DNA of 64,000 nt from CAMCTV01 sp964420985 (GCA_964420985.1 CAYQUT010000006.1:66044-130043), one strand, 5' to 3'. Counted from the stretch's first letter, positions 51,452 to 61,108 are shown. Notes: generated by a model not told the origin, from the letters alone. Numbers and translations are program-made.

Positions 51452-52109
51452 GCTCAATCATGTTGTGTATGGTGGATACTTTTTCGGCATTAAAACCATA
51501 AAGAGAAATGTAAAGTTGCCGAACTTCTTCATTATTGACAACGACGTGATCAGCTCTTTTTAACAAGCAGTGTTCCATTTTTTTTGAAAACCACCAGTGC
51601 ATTTTTGACGGGAATGTATAGGCGTAGCAATCCGTAAAAGGATCTCTGATATCAGCAACCCAACTGAGATGGTATTTCTTTTTGAGCCAAAAACCCAAAA
51701 GGATGGTAAAGTAAGGACTGCTGGTGGTGTAGACTATTTTGCAGTTGTTCTGAATGCCAACTTTTGCAATTTTATGGGCATTGAATAAAGGCCAAAGACA
51801 ATTTCTTTCCCAAAAGAAAGGGTAAAGGAAAAACCAAAATAAACGATACAGTTTGAGTTTTTGCAAAAGTTCAATCCATCCTTTGAATGAGTAACTTTTT
51901 AGCCGATGAATCTTAGCGTTTAGCGATACCGTATGCAAAGCATTTTGATCAATTGGCTTACCAACAAGATTGGATTCCTGATGACGGATGGTAACGACGA
52001 TGGGATTGATACCAAATTTGGGAAGTTGATGGACAAATTGTACGCTCCTCCTCACCCCAGCCCCCCCAATGGGTGGGAATTGATAGGCAATGAAGAGAAT
52101 GTTTTTCAT
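51444..52109 (-). CDS. glycosyltransferase, N-terminal half of a split gene
   Basis: The 221-aa polypeptide has the acceptor domain of GT4-type enzymes: ILFIAYQFPPIGGAGVRRSV, TTSSPYFTILLGFWLKKKY, WVADIRDPF, and ends with ADHVVVNNEEVRQLY and KVSTIHNMIEHD, the usual entry to the second domain. TAA at 51444-51446 interrupts it, and the C-terminal domain resumes in the next frame. The start overlaps the deacetylase-like gene stop by 4 bp. Confidence 0.82.
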   Translation of the reverse strand: MKNILFIAYQFPPIGGAGVRRSVQFVHQLPKFGINPIVVTIRHQESNLVGKPIDQNALHTVSLNAKIHRLKSYSFKGWIELLQKLKLYRLFWFFLYPFFWERNCLWPLFNAHKIAKVGIQNNCKIVYTTSSPYFTILLGFWLKKKYHLSWVADIRDPFTDCYAYTFPSKMHWWFSKKMEHCLLKRADHVVVNNEEVRQLYISLYGFNAEKVSTIHNMIEHD

Positions 52110-53158
52110 AATTTGTTTTTCAGCATCTCAATGGTGATCAATTGGCCATTGTTGTTTTTTACCCAATCGATGTAATCTCTCAATGTAGACCAGCTATACA
52201 AGTTAAGGCTCTTGGGGTGGTTGAGCCAGAGGACAAAGTCAAAACCATTTTCCCATATTTGTTCAGTGAGTGATCTGAAAAGCATCTTACTTGCCCTATC
52301 TGCCTTGTCCAGCGAGGCTGTTCGGGGTAGAATTTCTTTTTTTACTTCTAAATTCATTGGGGATTGTAAAGAAGCATTTTCATCTTCTTGAGAACTCCAT
52401 TTGAGCCAACGATAATTCAGGGAAAGATTGGCCTTCTTCCAAAAGTCTAATTCTTTGGTATAGGCTTGTGAAATGGGAAGCTCTAATATCTTTCCTTTGG
52501 TTTGCTCTTTAAAACAACCTGAAATTGGGTCAATGTTCCAATGGCTTTTATTAGGGGTGTTTTTATGATTGGTAGTGAAATAGCGGCATTCTTTCATGAA
52601 TCCTGGAAAGACACTGGACTCAATGGTGAATCCTAACTCTTCTATGGTTTGCAGGTAATCTTGTGGCTCTTCCACAGCGAGTCCCCCCATCCTAAAAGCG
52701 CAAGGAACAATGTGAAATTCGTTTTTGAAAATATCAAGGCATTGCGCCATGGCTATTTTCATTTTCTCTAATCCATGATTATTCACGAAACCGCCCCAAG
52801 AGTAATCAGATTTATTAAATTTCCAGCAATTACCTTCATAGTCCCAAGTACTTGTTATCCAATGCGGGTGCCAATGAAATTGTAATTCATGTCCACAAGT
52901 AATAAGCCAATTCAATTGGTCTTTGATGCGTTTGTACAGGTCATTGAGATTGTTTCGTTGCAATGCTTGCAAATAGGCAATATCCACAAAAAATGAAAGA
53001 GGAACGGATTGATGGTTGGCGATATCCGTAAGCTTTTGTGTTTTGGTAATAAGGTGCTCGAGGTCGTTTTGACCATCAAAGAAAATTTCGTAATCAAATG
53101 TTAGTACACTCAGCCTTTTCACAATTCCAGTTAAAGCCTTACAAATATAGCACGGCAA
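52106..53158 (-). CDS. polysaccharide deacetylase (NodB-homology) family protein
   Basis: The 350-aa protein has NodB-type motifs: VLTFDYEIFF (the catalytic Asp region), ELQFHWHPHW (paired His of the metal site) and AFRMGGLAV. It resembles the deacetylase-like proteins of Bacteroidota polysaccharide clusters. The ATG at 53158 adds about 12 residues to a GTG start at 53122 (KRLSVLTFD); either is possible. It heads an operon with the split glycosyltransferase, so it probably acts in surface glycan modification. Confidence 0.8.
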   Translation of the reverse strand: MPCYICKALTGIVKRLSVLTFDYEIFFDGQNDLEHLITKTQKLTDIANHQSVPLSFFVDIAYLQALQRNNLNDLYKRIKDQLNWLITCGHELQFHWHPHWITSTWDYEGNCWKFNKSDYSWGGFVNNHGLEKMKIAMAQCLDIFKNEFHIVPCAFRMGGLAVEEPQDYLQTIEELGFTIESSVFPGFMKECRYFTTNHKNTPNKSHWNIDPISGCFKEQTKGKILELPISQAYTKELDFWKKANLSLNYRWLKWSSQEDENASLQSPMNLEVKKEILPRTASLDKADRASKMLFRSLTEQIWENGFDFVLWLNHPKSLNLYSWSTLRDYIDWVKNNNGQLITIEMLKNKL

Positions 53159-53206
53159 TTAAATTTCAGTTCATTATTGAATTATCTTTAAAATAAAATT
53201 AGAAAC

Positions 53207-54124
53207 ATGAATTGGATTATTCTAGGCGTTATCGGCGCAGTATTGTTTTTGGGATTAAAAACAGTACAACAAGGCAATGTGGCAGTGGTCACTATTTTTG
53301 GAAAGTACAGAAGAGTACTTAGACCAGGTTTGAATTTTCTCATTCCATTTATTGAAACTGTTTTTAAGCGGGTTTCTACTCAGAATCGTTCTGTAGAGTT
53401 GGAATTTCAGGCAGTTACCAATGACCAAGCCAATGTGTATTTTAAATCCATGTTGCTCTTCAGTGTTCAGGATGCAGAAGAGGAGACCATCAAAAAAGTA
53501 GCCTTCAAATTCATTGATGATAAAAGTTTGATGCAGGCCTTGATTAGAACCATTGAGGGTAATATTCGTTCTTTTGTAGCCACCAAAAAGCAAGCGGAAG
53601 TGCTAGGTCTAAGAAGAGAGATCGTCGATCACGTAAAAGAACAAATTGACACCATCATTGAACAATGGGGATATCACTTGCATGATTTGCAGATCAATGA
53701 TATCACCTTTGATGAAATCATTCTCAAGTCGATGAGTCAGGTGGTTGCTTCTAATAACTTAAAAGCCGCCGCGGAAAATGAGGGTCAAGCTTTACTGATC
53801 ACAAAAACCAAATCAGCGGAGGCAGAGGGTAATGCCATAAAAATTGCTGCCCAGGCAGAACGTGAGGCGGCTCAATTGAGGGGTCAAGGGGTAGCACTTT
53901 TCCGTGAAGAGGTGGCGCGAGGCATGCAGAATGCAGCCAAGGAAATGCAAGAGGCCAATTTGGATGCCAATATGATCATGTTCTCCATGTGGACAGAAGC
54001 CATCAAGAATTTTGCAGAATACGGAAAAGGCAATGTTATATTCTTAGATGGATCAACTGAGGGCATGCAAAAGACCATGCGCGAGATGATGGCCATGGGC
54101 AAGGTGAGCCAACTGGATAAATAA
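53207..54124 (+). CDS. SPFH/Band 7 domain membrane protein
   Basis: The 305-aa protein has one N-terminal membrane helix (3-20), an SPFH domain (about 22-200; QQGNVAVVTIFGKYRRVL, LRPGLNFLIPF) and an Ala/Glu-rich coiled coil (about 195-260). Such stomatin/HIR-like proteins form oligomeric membrane microdomain scaffolds. It stands alone with a strong terminator; a TATCTTTA near 53185 may be its -7 element. Confidence 0.92.
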   Translation: MNWIILGVIGAVLFLGLKTVQQGNVAVVTIFGKYRRVLRPGLNFLIPFIETVFKRVSTQNRSVELEFQAVTNDQANVYFKSMLLFSVQDAEEETIKKVAFKFIDDKSLMQALIRTIEGNIRSFVATKKQAEVLGLRREIVDHVKEQIDTIIEQWGYHLHDLQINDITFDEIILKSMSQVVASNNLKAAAENEGQALLITKTKSAEAEGNAIKIAAQAEREAAQLRGQGVALFREEVARGMQNAAKEMQEANLDANMIMFSMWTEAIKNFAEYGKGNVIFLDGSTEGMQKTMREMMAMGKVSQLDK

Positions 54125-54149
54125 AAGAATCAAGGTTGTTTTATGGTAC

Positions 54150-54176
54150 AAAAGGGCTTCGGCCCTTTTTTATTTT
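54150..54176. terminator. bidirectional terminator with UUCG loop
   Basis: Stem AAAAGGGC/GCCCTTTT with a TTCG tetraloop, T-rich on both sides. It ends the SPFH gene, and the convergent small membrane gene stops inside its tail. Confidence 0.88.
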
Positions 54177-54586
54177 TTACCATCCGCATACCAAGCAGCC
54201 AAAGCCATTGGAATGTATGCTAGGGTAAGGTCGGTAATGTTAAACCAAAGAGGAGCAGGGATAAGTGCCACAGCGCTGATACCACCCAATAAATTGAATA
54301 CGCCGAAGAAAAGTGCCAATCTTTTTTGATTGCTTTGTGCAATTTTCAAAGCAATGAATGTCCCCACTAAAGTCCCCACAGCATGCGCAAGGAAAGGCAT
54401 GATAAAATGTTTTGGTTTAAACAAGTGAATTCCCGCTTGTAATCCCTCGGCGGTTGTGACATCAACATTTTCAGGTGGCGCAATAACAGAAGGAGAAAGT
54501 GTGATTAGTCCCATGTTGGCGCACATACCTGCGATGATTCCGACAACAACTGCTAAAATGGATTTTGGGATTTTTTTATTGTTCAT
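54170..54586 (-). CDS. small four-helix membrane protein of unknown function
   Basis: The 138-aa protein has four predicted helices (about 9-32, 62-83, 88-108 and 114-134) and small polar ends. The first loop carries acidic residues and PPENVDVTT. I do not recognise the family. It lies between two terminators and so is probably a single-gene transcript. Confidence 0.75.
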   Translation of the reverse strand: MNNKKIPKSILAVVVGIIAGMCANMGLITLSPSVIAPPENVDVTTAEGLQAGIHLFKPKHFIMPFLAHAVGTLVGTFIALKIAQSNQKRLALFFGVFNLLGGISAVALIPAPLWFNITDLTLAYIPMALAAWYADGKK

Positions 54587-54600
54587 GGTGTGAATTTAGG

Positions 54601-54630
54601 AAAAAAAAAGGGCCCTAAAAAAGGCCCTTT
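54601..54630 (-). terminator. terminator of the GAPDH gene
   Basis: On the minus strand stem AAAGGGCC/GGCCCTTT is followed by a nine-T run. Confidence 0.88.
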
Positions 54631-54647
54631 AAAAAGTTGAGTAAAAA

Positions 54648-56108
54648 TCAATAGTACATGCTTCGACGAACTTTGGCCACATATTTAGCCAATCGGATTA
54701 CTTGTTTGGTGTAGCCAAACTCATTGTCGTACCATACATACAAGACGATGCCTTTACCATCTTGACTCACGATGGTGGCTTGACTGTCAAAAACACTGCA
54801 GCAATCGTTTCCAACGATATCACTGGATACCAATTCCTCACTGATGCTGAAGAAAATTTGATTCACCAAATCACCTTCTAATGCAGCTTTTCTTACCATT
54901 GCGTTTACTTCATCTACTGTAGTTGGTTTGTCTACGTAGGCATGTATGATGGCCAATGAACCATTGGGTGTGGGGACGCGAACGGCGTTTGATGTGAGCT
55001 TATTGGCCAAAGTTGGAATTACTTTGGTTACCGCCTTACCAGCGCCTGTTTCCGTAATGACCATATTGATAGCGGCACTTCTTCCGCGGCGGCTTTTCTT
55101 GTGCATGTTGTCCAATAAGTTTTGATCATTGGTATAGGCATGCACTGTTTCAATATGTCCTTTATCGATGCTGAAGGAATCGTGAATGGTTTTTAAAATA
55201 GGGCAAATGGCGTTGGTTGTGCAAGAAGCGGCAGAGAAAATGGTTTCATTTTCAATGTCCAAATCTCGGTGATTGATGCCGTAAACAATATTGGGAACTT
55301 CTTTGCCAGGAGCAGTGAGTAAAACTTTGCTCACACCTTTTGATTTTAAATGCGCACTGAGAGCTTCTCTGTCCTTTAATACCCCAGTATTGTCGATTAC
55401 CAAAGCATCGTTGATGCCAAACGCAGTATAGTCAATAGCAGATGGATCTTTTGCTCCAATCATGTACACTCTTTGGCCGTTGATGATCAAACATTTGTTT
55501 TCATAGTCTGCGTCTACTGTTCCCTTGAATCTTCCGTGTACAGAATCATTTTCAAATAATGCAGCACGTTTTTTTATACTCAAGTCATCATTTTCACGGG
55601 TAACAATGGCACGCAAACGCAATTGTTGCCCACTTCCTGCTTGACGGATGAGCTCTCTTGCTGCAAGACGACCGATACGGCCAAATCCATAAAGAACCAC
55701 ATCGCGCGGTTCCATTTCAGCGCCGGACTCTTCAATGAAGTTTTGTAATTTATCTTCTAAAAATTCTCTTTGACTTTGATAGTGCTCTCTTGAGTTGGAC
55801 CATTCATTGGCTAATTTTCCGATGTCAATTTTAGCAGGTGCTAAACTCATGTTGTACAATTCGGTAGCCAATTCAGCGGAATCAAATACACTGATGGGTT
55901 TTCCTACCACTTCTGCGGCATACTTGTGCAAACGCAGAATTTCAGTGATTCGGGTGTCCGCCAGGTGATTGCGGAAAAGCACCAGTTCGATAGACTTATC
56001 GAACAAAAGTTTTCCAACCATGTGGGCCAATTCAACGGCCGCTCTTTCTTGGTTGACATACACGCTCAGTTCATTGCTGTACGTGTCTTTAGACAAGTTG
56101 TTTGACAT
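54648..56108 (-). CDS. gap: glyceraldehyde-3-phosphate dehydrogenase, long form
   Basis: The enzyme interconverts glyceraldehyde-3-phosphate and 1,3-bisphosphoglycerate. The 486-aa protein has an N-terminal helical extension of about 130 residues before the Rossmann motif VVLYGFGRIGRLAAREL. The catalytic Cys296 lies in SAASCTTNAICPIL, HAYTNDQNLLDN follows, and the end has VLYVWYDNEFGYTKQVIRLA. The long form is usual in Bacteroidota. A clear promoter (CTG-N19-TATCTTTG) lies upstream and a strong terminator downstream. Cofactor choice cannot be told. Confidence 0.95.
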   Translation of the reverse strand: MSNNLSKDTYSNELSVYVNQERAAVELAHMVGKLLFDKSIELVLFRNHLADTRITEILRLHKYAAEVVGKPISVFDSAELATELYNMSLAPAKIDIGKLANEWSNSREHYQSQREFLEDKLQNFIEESGAEMEPRDVVLYGFGRIGRLAARELIRQAGSGQQLRLRAIVTRENDDLSIKKRAALFENDSVHGRFKGTVDADYENKCLIINGQRVYMIGAKDPSAIDYTAFGINDALVIDNTGVLKDREALSAHLKSKGVSKVLLTAPGKEVPNIVYGINHRDLDIENETIFSAASCTTNAICPILKTIHDSFSIDKGHIETVHAYTNDQNLLDNMHKKSRRGRSAAINMVITETGAGKAVTKVIPTLANKLTSNAVRVPTPNGSLAIIHAYVDKPTTVDEVNAMVRKAALEGDLVNQIFFSISEELVSSDIVGNDCCSVFDSQATIVSQDGKGIVLYVWYDNEFGYTKQVIRLAKYVAKVRRSMYY

Positions 56109-56167
56109 AATAAAAAAATAAAAAATTGAACGTTTTGACCAAAAGGGTTCATTGACTTTTGGTGGTG

Positions 56168-56197
56168 CAAAGATAGGTCAATATGATGATGCCTCAG
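56168..56197 (-). promoter_or_regulatory. promoter of gap
   Basis: On the minus strand CTG (56197-56195), 19 bp and TATCTTTG (56175-56168) match the Bacteroidota consensus with one mismatch. The leader would be about 55 nt. Confidence 0.65.
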
Positions 56198-56204
56198 CCT
56201 CGGT

Positions 56205-57416
56205 TTATTTTCTCTTTTTTTTAAAGCTCTGAAAAGACTTTTTCTTTTTAACCTGAACCTTGGGGTTGTACTCTGGGAGCGCACCAAACTTGGGATCTAT
56301 GGGCAACTTGGTCACGGTATTTTGGATCAATGTCTCAATCTTCTTGAATTTGTATTGGTCTTCAGGGACAATAAAAGTAACCGCCTCGCCTTCTGCTTCT
56401 GCACGCCCTGTTCTGCCTATACGATGAATGTAATCTTCTGCATCAGCGGGTACATCAAAATTGATCACCACATCCACTCCTTTGATATCAATTCCCCTGG
56501 ACATCACATCTGTAGCAACAAGAATCTTACATTGTTGGCTTCGAAAGGCATTCAAGGCGTTTTCCCTTTCTGATTGCTCTAAATCACTTGACATGGCCAA
56601 TGAAGAGAATCCCTTTCTTTTGAGCATGTTTTGAATCTCACTCACTTGTGCTTTTCTACTGCTGAAGATAATGGTGCTTTTTTCTTTTCTTGGTGTGAGA
56701 TAATCCACCAGAACCCCAATTTTTTGGTTGTCAAACAATACAAAAGCACCTTGTTGAACATTGGAAGGAGGTTTACTCAAAGCAATGTTGATGATGGTAG
56801 GGTTGTTCAGTATGGATGAGGACAGACTAAAAATATTATCAGGCATGGTAGCAGAAAATAAAAGGCTTTGCTTTTCACGAGGAAGAACTTTAAGCACTCT
56901 CTGAATATCAGGAAGGAAGCCCATGTCCAACATTCTGTCTGCTTCGTCTAGGATGATGAATTGCAAAGATGAAAAGTCGACATACCCCAAATTGATGTGC
57001 ATGTTCAAACGCCCCGGAGTGGCTACGATAATATCTATCCCTGATTCTATGGCATGTCGTTCTTGATTAAAAATTTTGCCATCTCCTCCGCCGTAAATGG
57101 GCATGGAAGAAATATCAGTAAAATATCCATAAGCGGCAATGGCCTGATCAATTTGTGTTGCCAACTCTCTGGTAGGCACAATGATTAAGGCTGATATTTT
57201 TTTTCGATTATTTTCTTGTGTGATTTTTTGAATCACGGGCAAAAGAAAAGCTGCAGTTTTTCCGGTTCCTGTTTGCGCAATACCAAGAATATCTTGGCCA
57301 TTGAGAATAGCAGGTATTGAGTTTTCTTGTATCGCAGTGGGATTGATAATCCCCATTGATTCTATTCCTTGAATAATGTCTTGGTTCAAACCAAGACCGA
57401 TAAATTTTTCTGACAT
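56205..57416 (-). CDS. DEAD-box RNA helicase (RhlE-like)
   Basis: The 403-aa protein has the full DEAD-box set: Q motif NPTAIQENSIP, AQTGTGKTAAF, PTRELATQI, ATPGRLNMHI, DEADRMLDMGF, LLFSATMP, TIIFSSRK, ATDVMSRGIDIKGV and HRIGRTGRAEAEG. A lysine-rich tail (KKKKSFQSFKKKRK) should help RNA binding. Such enzymes act in ribosome assembly and cold response. A promoter-like TTG-N20-CACCTTTG lies upstream. Confidence 0.95.
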   Translation of the reverse strand: MSEKFIGLGLNQDIIQGIESMGIINPTAIQENSIPAILNGQDILGIAQTGTGKTAAFLLPVIQKITQENNRKKISALIIVPTRELATQIDQAIAAYGYFTDISSMPIYGGGDGKIFNQERHAIESGIDIIVATPGRLNMHINLGYVDFSSLQFIILDEADRMLDMGFLPDIQRVLKVLPREKQSLLFSATMPDNIFSLSSSILNNPTIINIALSKPPSNVQQGAFVLFDNQKIGVLVDYLTPRKEKSTIIFSSRKAQVSEIQNMLKRKGFSSLAMSSDLEQSERENALNAFRSQQCKILVATDVMSRGIDIKGVDVVINFDVPADAEDYIHRIGRTGRAEAEGEAVTFIVPEDQYKFKKIETLIQNTVTKLPIDPKFGALPEYNPKVQVKKKKSFQSFKKKRK

Positions 57417-57423
57417 TTGTCCT

Positions 57424-57454
57424 CAAAGGTGGTGTATTTTCATTGCCGATTCAA
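57424..57454 (-). promoter_or_regulatory. promoter of the DEAD-box helicase gene
   Basis: On the minus strand TTG (57454-57452), 20 bp and CACCTTTG (57431-57424), one base off TAnnTTTG, end 7 bp before the ATG at 57416. The transcript would be nearly leaderless. Confidence 0.5.
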
Positions 57455-57501
57455 ATAATTTGATGATTGAAATTAATCCTTTCGTAAAACAATCGCTCTA
57501 A

Positions 57502-58767
57502 ATGGACATGAAAAGATTCATTCTTACATCACTAGTTATTCTATCGGGGCATGTCATCGGCATGGCACAAAGTTATTTCCCTTCATCTGGACAGTCATGG
57601 GAATCCACTTCCTTTGAAGACGCCGGTTGGTGTTCTGACAGCTTAGATGCGCTGATTGATTTTTTGGATGCCGAGGATAGCAAGGCCTTCATTGTTCTAT
57701 ACGATGGTAAGATTATTATTGAACATTATTTTGATGCTTTCACAGCGGACAGTTTGTGGTATTGGGCCAGTGCAGGTAAAACGTTAACGGCTGCTCTGGT
57801 TGGAATAGCTGAAAGTGATAATGGACTCTTGTTGCAAAATTCAACTTCAGATTATTTGGGCGCTGGTTGGACCTCATTGACACCAAATCAAGAATTGGCC
57901 ATAACTGTGTGGAATCAACTAACCATGACCACGGGATTAAATGATGCCGTTGTAGATGACGATTGCACCAGTCCAGATTGTCTGCTATTCCAAGCAGAGG
58001 CAGGAACCCGATGGGCCTATCACAATGCGCCTTACACCTTACTCGATGGGGTAATCGAGAATGTGTCCGGATTAACACTGAATCAGTTTTTTGCTCAAAA
58101 GATAGGCCAGCCTTGCGGCATTTCAGGATTGTATTTCCCAAGCGGACCATACAATCAGACTTTCGTTAGCACACCAAGAAACATGGCTAAGTTTGGTCTT
58201 TTATTACAAGCCCATGGCAGTTGGAATGGGATGGAAATTATTCCTTCCGATTATTTTCAATCCATGATTTCGCCATCGCAAAATATGAACCCCGCGTACG
58301 GCTATCTAACATGGTTAAATGGTAGTAATTATTTTATGATACCAGAAACACAATTGCAGTTTTCAGGAATGATGGCCCCAAGCGCCCCTCAAGATACTTA
58401 TGCTGCTTTGGGAAAGAATGGGCAGGTGGTTTGTGCAGCGCCAAGTAAAAATGTTTCATTTATTCGAATGGGAAATGGGAACAATGAATTGGTGAGTGTT
58501 ACCATTTTGGAGAACATATGGAAGAAGATGCAATGGTTTTTTTGCTCGAATGAAGTAGAGAATTTGCATCAGAAATTTATTGTAGTAAAAAACAATGGAT
58601 TACGTCCAGAAATTGTGTGCAATAAAAAATGTGATATGGTCATTTATGATGCCACAGGCAGTGAGGTGAAAATGGCATTGGATGAGTTGCCGATTGGGAT
58701 TTATTTTTTACAATGCAAGGCGCAAGATGAAAGGCAAATTTTTAAAGTAATGGTTGGTGAAAACTAA
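57502..58767 (+). CDS. exported serine hydrolase (beta-lactamase/PBP fold) with T9SS type A-like end
   Basis: The 421-aa protein has a signal peptide (cleavage near IGMAQ) and a class C beta-lactamase-like domain (about 45-345). The catalytic Ser90 and Lys93 lie in WASAGKTLTA, and Tyr173-x-Asn175 in WAYHNAPY. Members include esterases and D-peptidases more often than true beta-lactamases. The last 75 residues (VIYDATGSEVKMALDELPIG, then IYFLQC) look like a type A sorting domain. The ATG at 57502 or 57508 both fit. Confidence 0.87.
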   Translation: MDMKRFILTSLVILSGHVIGMAQSYFPSSGQSWESTSFEDAGWCSDSLDALIDFLDAEDSKAFIVLYDGKIIIEHYFDAFTADSLWYWASAGKTLTAALVGIAESDNGLLLQNSTSDYLGAGWTSLTPNQELAITVWNQLTMTTGLNDAVVDDDCTSPDCLLFQAEAGTRWAYHNAPYTLLDGVIENVSGLTLNQFFAQKIGQPCGISGLYFPSGPYNQTFVSTPRNMAKFGLLLQAHGSWNGMEIIPSDYFQSMISPSQNMNPAYGYLTWLNGSNYFMIPETQLQFSGMMAPSAPQDTYAALGKNGQVVCAAPSKNVSFIRMGNGNNELVSVTILENIWKKMQWFFCSNEVENLHQKFIVVKNNGLRPEIVCNKKCDMVIYDATGSEVKMALDELPIGIYFLQCKAQDERQIFKVMVGEN

Positions 58768-58779
58768 AGGTTGATTCTT

Positions 58780-58809
58780 TTGTAGTATTCCTCGTTGAGG
58801 TTACATTTG
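58780..58809 (+). promoter_or_regulatory. promoter of the FdhF/YdeP gene
   Basis: TTG (58780-58782), 19 bp and TACATTTG (58802-58809) match the consensus fully. The ATG at 58814 begins 5 bp later, so the transcript is expected to be leaderless. Confidence 0.7.
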
Positions 58810-58813
58810 TCCT

Positions 58814-61108
58814 ATGGCCAACGAACGCAATGTAACGATCGTGCCGCCCTCTACATACACAGGAATCAAAGAAATTCCTTTGAAAGATGCGGCCTGCGGA
58901 GTTCCCGCAATCACCTCTACCATGTACCATATTTCGGAAGAATTGGGATTGTGGAAGGGGATGAAGACATTATTGAAATTGAATCAGAAGAATGGAGTGG
59001 ATTGTCCAGGTTGTGCCTGGCCTGATCCTGATGATCACCGCTCATCATTGGGTGAATACTGTGAGAATGGTGCCAAGGCAATTGCGGAAGAAGCCACAGA
59101 CAAAAAATGCACCCCAGAATGGTTTGCCAAACACAGTGTTCAAGAGATTTCATCATGGAGTGATTTTCAAATTGGTAAAAGCGGAAGAGTTACACATCCC
59201 ATGTTCCTAGCCGATGGAGAGTTATATTATAAGCCTATATCTTGGGAAGAGGCATTTCAAATGATTGCCAGAGATTTAAAGAAGGCAACCCATCCAAATC
59301 GGGCTGTATTTTACACCAGCGGAAGGACCAGTAATGAAGCGGCCTATATGTATCAATTGATGGTTAGACAATACGGTACCAATAATTTGCCGGATTGTTC
59401 TAACATGTGCCATGAGAGTTCTGGTGTAGCATTAACAGAGACCATAGGAATTGGGAAGGGAACAGTTAAGTTAGAGGATATACATCATGCCAAGTTGGTG
59501 TTGGTCATTGGGCAAAATCCTGGAACCAATCATCCCAGAATGATGAGCGCTTTGTCCAAATGCAAAGGCAATGGTGGTAAGATTGTTCACATCAATCCCC
59601 TTCCTGAAGTGGGGACAGAGAAGTTTATTGATCCACAAAGTCCAATTGAAATATTAAAAGGAGGTACTCAATTGGCGGATTTGTATTTGCCTGTTAAAAT
59701 TGGGGGAGATATGGCTTTGTTTCAATATGTACAATCACAATTATTGAAACGTTCTGAAAAACAAGAAGGTGTTTTTGATAAGATGTTTATCTCTAATAAA
59801 ACAAATGACTTTGAGGATTGGAAGGCCTATTTTTCTGATTGGAATTTTCAAGAGTTGGAGGAGGTCACTGGATTGAAAAAAGGTGAGATTGAACCTTTGA
59901 TAGAATTGTTATTAAGTACAACAGAGATTGTTTCCTGTTGGGCGATGGGTTTGACTCAACAGAAGCAAGGAGTTGCCACCATCCAGGAGGTGGTGAATAT
60001 ACATTTGTTGCGCGGGGCAATTGGAAAACCCAATGCAGGAGTTTGTCCAGTTAGAGGACACAGCAATGTTCAGGGAGATCGAACCATGGGGATCTATGAA
60101 AAACCAAAACCTTCGTTCATGGATGGATTGGATCGGTATTGGGATAAGCAGTTTGTTCGTGAGGAGGGTTATGACGTTGTGGAAGCCATTTCGGCCATGG
60201 AGAGAGGGGACGTGGATGTATTTATTGCGATGGGAGGTAATTTTATTTCGGCCACTCCCGACAGTGAGCGCACTGGCAAAGCGATGCAACGGGTTGGGCT
60301 AACGGTTCAAGTGAGTACCAAGTTGAACAGGTCTCACTGTGTTACAGGACAACGGGCATTGATATTGCCTTGTTTGGGAAGAACAGAGAAGGATGTCCAA
60401 AAATCGGGAGAGCAATTTGTTACTGTAGAAAATTCAATGGGTATTGTTCACACATCGAGAGGAGTGAATCAGTCTTGCTCAGCGCATCTTAAATCAGAGC
60501 CGGCTATTGTTTCGGGAATCGCGCAAGCATTGTTTGGCAATGATGGGAAGTTGGATTGGCAGGAAATGGAGAACAATTATGATGTTGTTCGGGACCATAT
60601 CGCAGGAAGCATAGCTGGATTTGAGAATTTTAATCAAAAGGTAAGAAAACCAGAAGGTTTTTATTTGCCCAATGGCCCAAGAGAGGGAAACTTCACAACA
60701 CCCAGTGGCAAGGCGCATTTCTCTGTTCATCCCATACAAGTTCAGAAGGTAGCACCTGGAAGGTTTATTATGATGACCATCAGAAGTCACGACCAGTACA
60801 ATACAACCATTTATGGATTGGATGATCGATACCGAGGCATAGAGAATGAGCGGAGAGTGGTATTGATGAATGCCGATGACATGACGCAAGCGGGATTGAC
60901 CCATCTTTCGGAAGTCAACATCATCGGGTGGTACAATGACGAAAGACGCGTTGCTGAGCGATTTTTGGTCATCAGCTATCCGATAGCCAGAGGTTGTGTG
61001 GCCACCTATTTTCCGGAGACCAATTGTCTTGTGCCGTTAGAACATACTGCGATTAAGAGCAATACACCAGTGAGCAAATGGATTGAGGTGAGTTTGGAGA
61101 AGTTGTGA
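58814..61108 (+). CDS. FdhF/YdeP family molybdopterin oxidoreductase
   Basis: The 764-aa protein resembles YdeP-type formate dehydrogenase-like enzymes with bis-MGD molybdenum or tungsten. Signs are GVDCPGCAWPDP, YKPISWEEAFQMIARDL, YTSGRTSNEAAYMYQLMVR, CSNMCHESSGVAL, LVIGQNPGTNHPRM, CPVRGHSNVQGDRTMG and the C-terminal MGD-binding MTIRSHDQYNTTIYGLDDRY. The N-terminal 4Fe-4S Cys set of true FdhF is reduced to the DCPGC pair. The substrate is unknown; YdeP relates to acid resistance in E. coli. No fdhD or Mo-cofactor genes are adjacent. A leaderless start is expected. Confidence 0.92.
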   Translation: MANERNVTIVPPSTYTGIKEIPLKDAACGVPAITSTMYHISEELGLWKGMKTLLKLNQKNGVDCPGCAWPDPDDHRSSLGEYCENGAKAIAEEATDKKCTPEWFAKHSVQEISSWSDFQIGKSGRVTHPMFLADGELYYKPISWEEAFQMIARDLKKATHPNRAVFYTSGRTSNEAAYMYQLMVRQYGTNNLPDCSNMCHESSGVALTETIGIGKGTVKLEDIHHAKLVLVIGQNPGTNHPRMMSALSKCKGNGGKIVHINPLPEVGTEKFIDPQSPIEILKGGTQLADLYLPVKIGGDMALFQYVQSQLLKRSEKQEGVFDKMFISNKTNDFEDWKAYFSDWNFQELEEVTGLKKGEIEPLIELLLSTTEIVSCWAMGLTQQKQGVATIQEVVNIHLLRGAIGKPNAGVCPVRGHSNVQGDRTMGIYEKPKPSFMDGLDRYWDKQFVREEGYDVVEAISAMERGDVDVFIAMGGNFISATPDSERTGKAMQRVGLTVQVSTKLNRSHCVTGQRALILPCLGRTEKDVQKSGEQFVTVENSMGIVHTSRGVNQSCSAHLKSEPAIVSGIAQALFGNDGKLDWQEMENNYDVVRDHIAGSIAGFENFNQKVRKPEGFYLPNGPREGNFTTPSGKAHFSVHPIQVQKVAPGRFIMMTIRSHDQYNTTIYGLDDRYRGIENERRVVLMNADDMTQAGLTHLSEVNIIGWYNDERRVAERFLVISYPIARGCVATYFPETNCLVPLEHTAIKSNTPVSKWIEVSLEKL

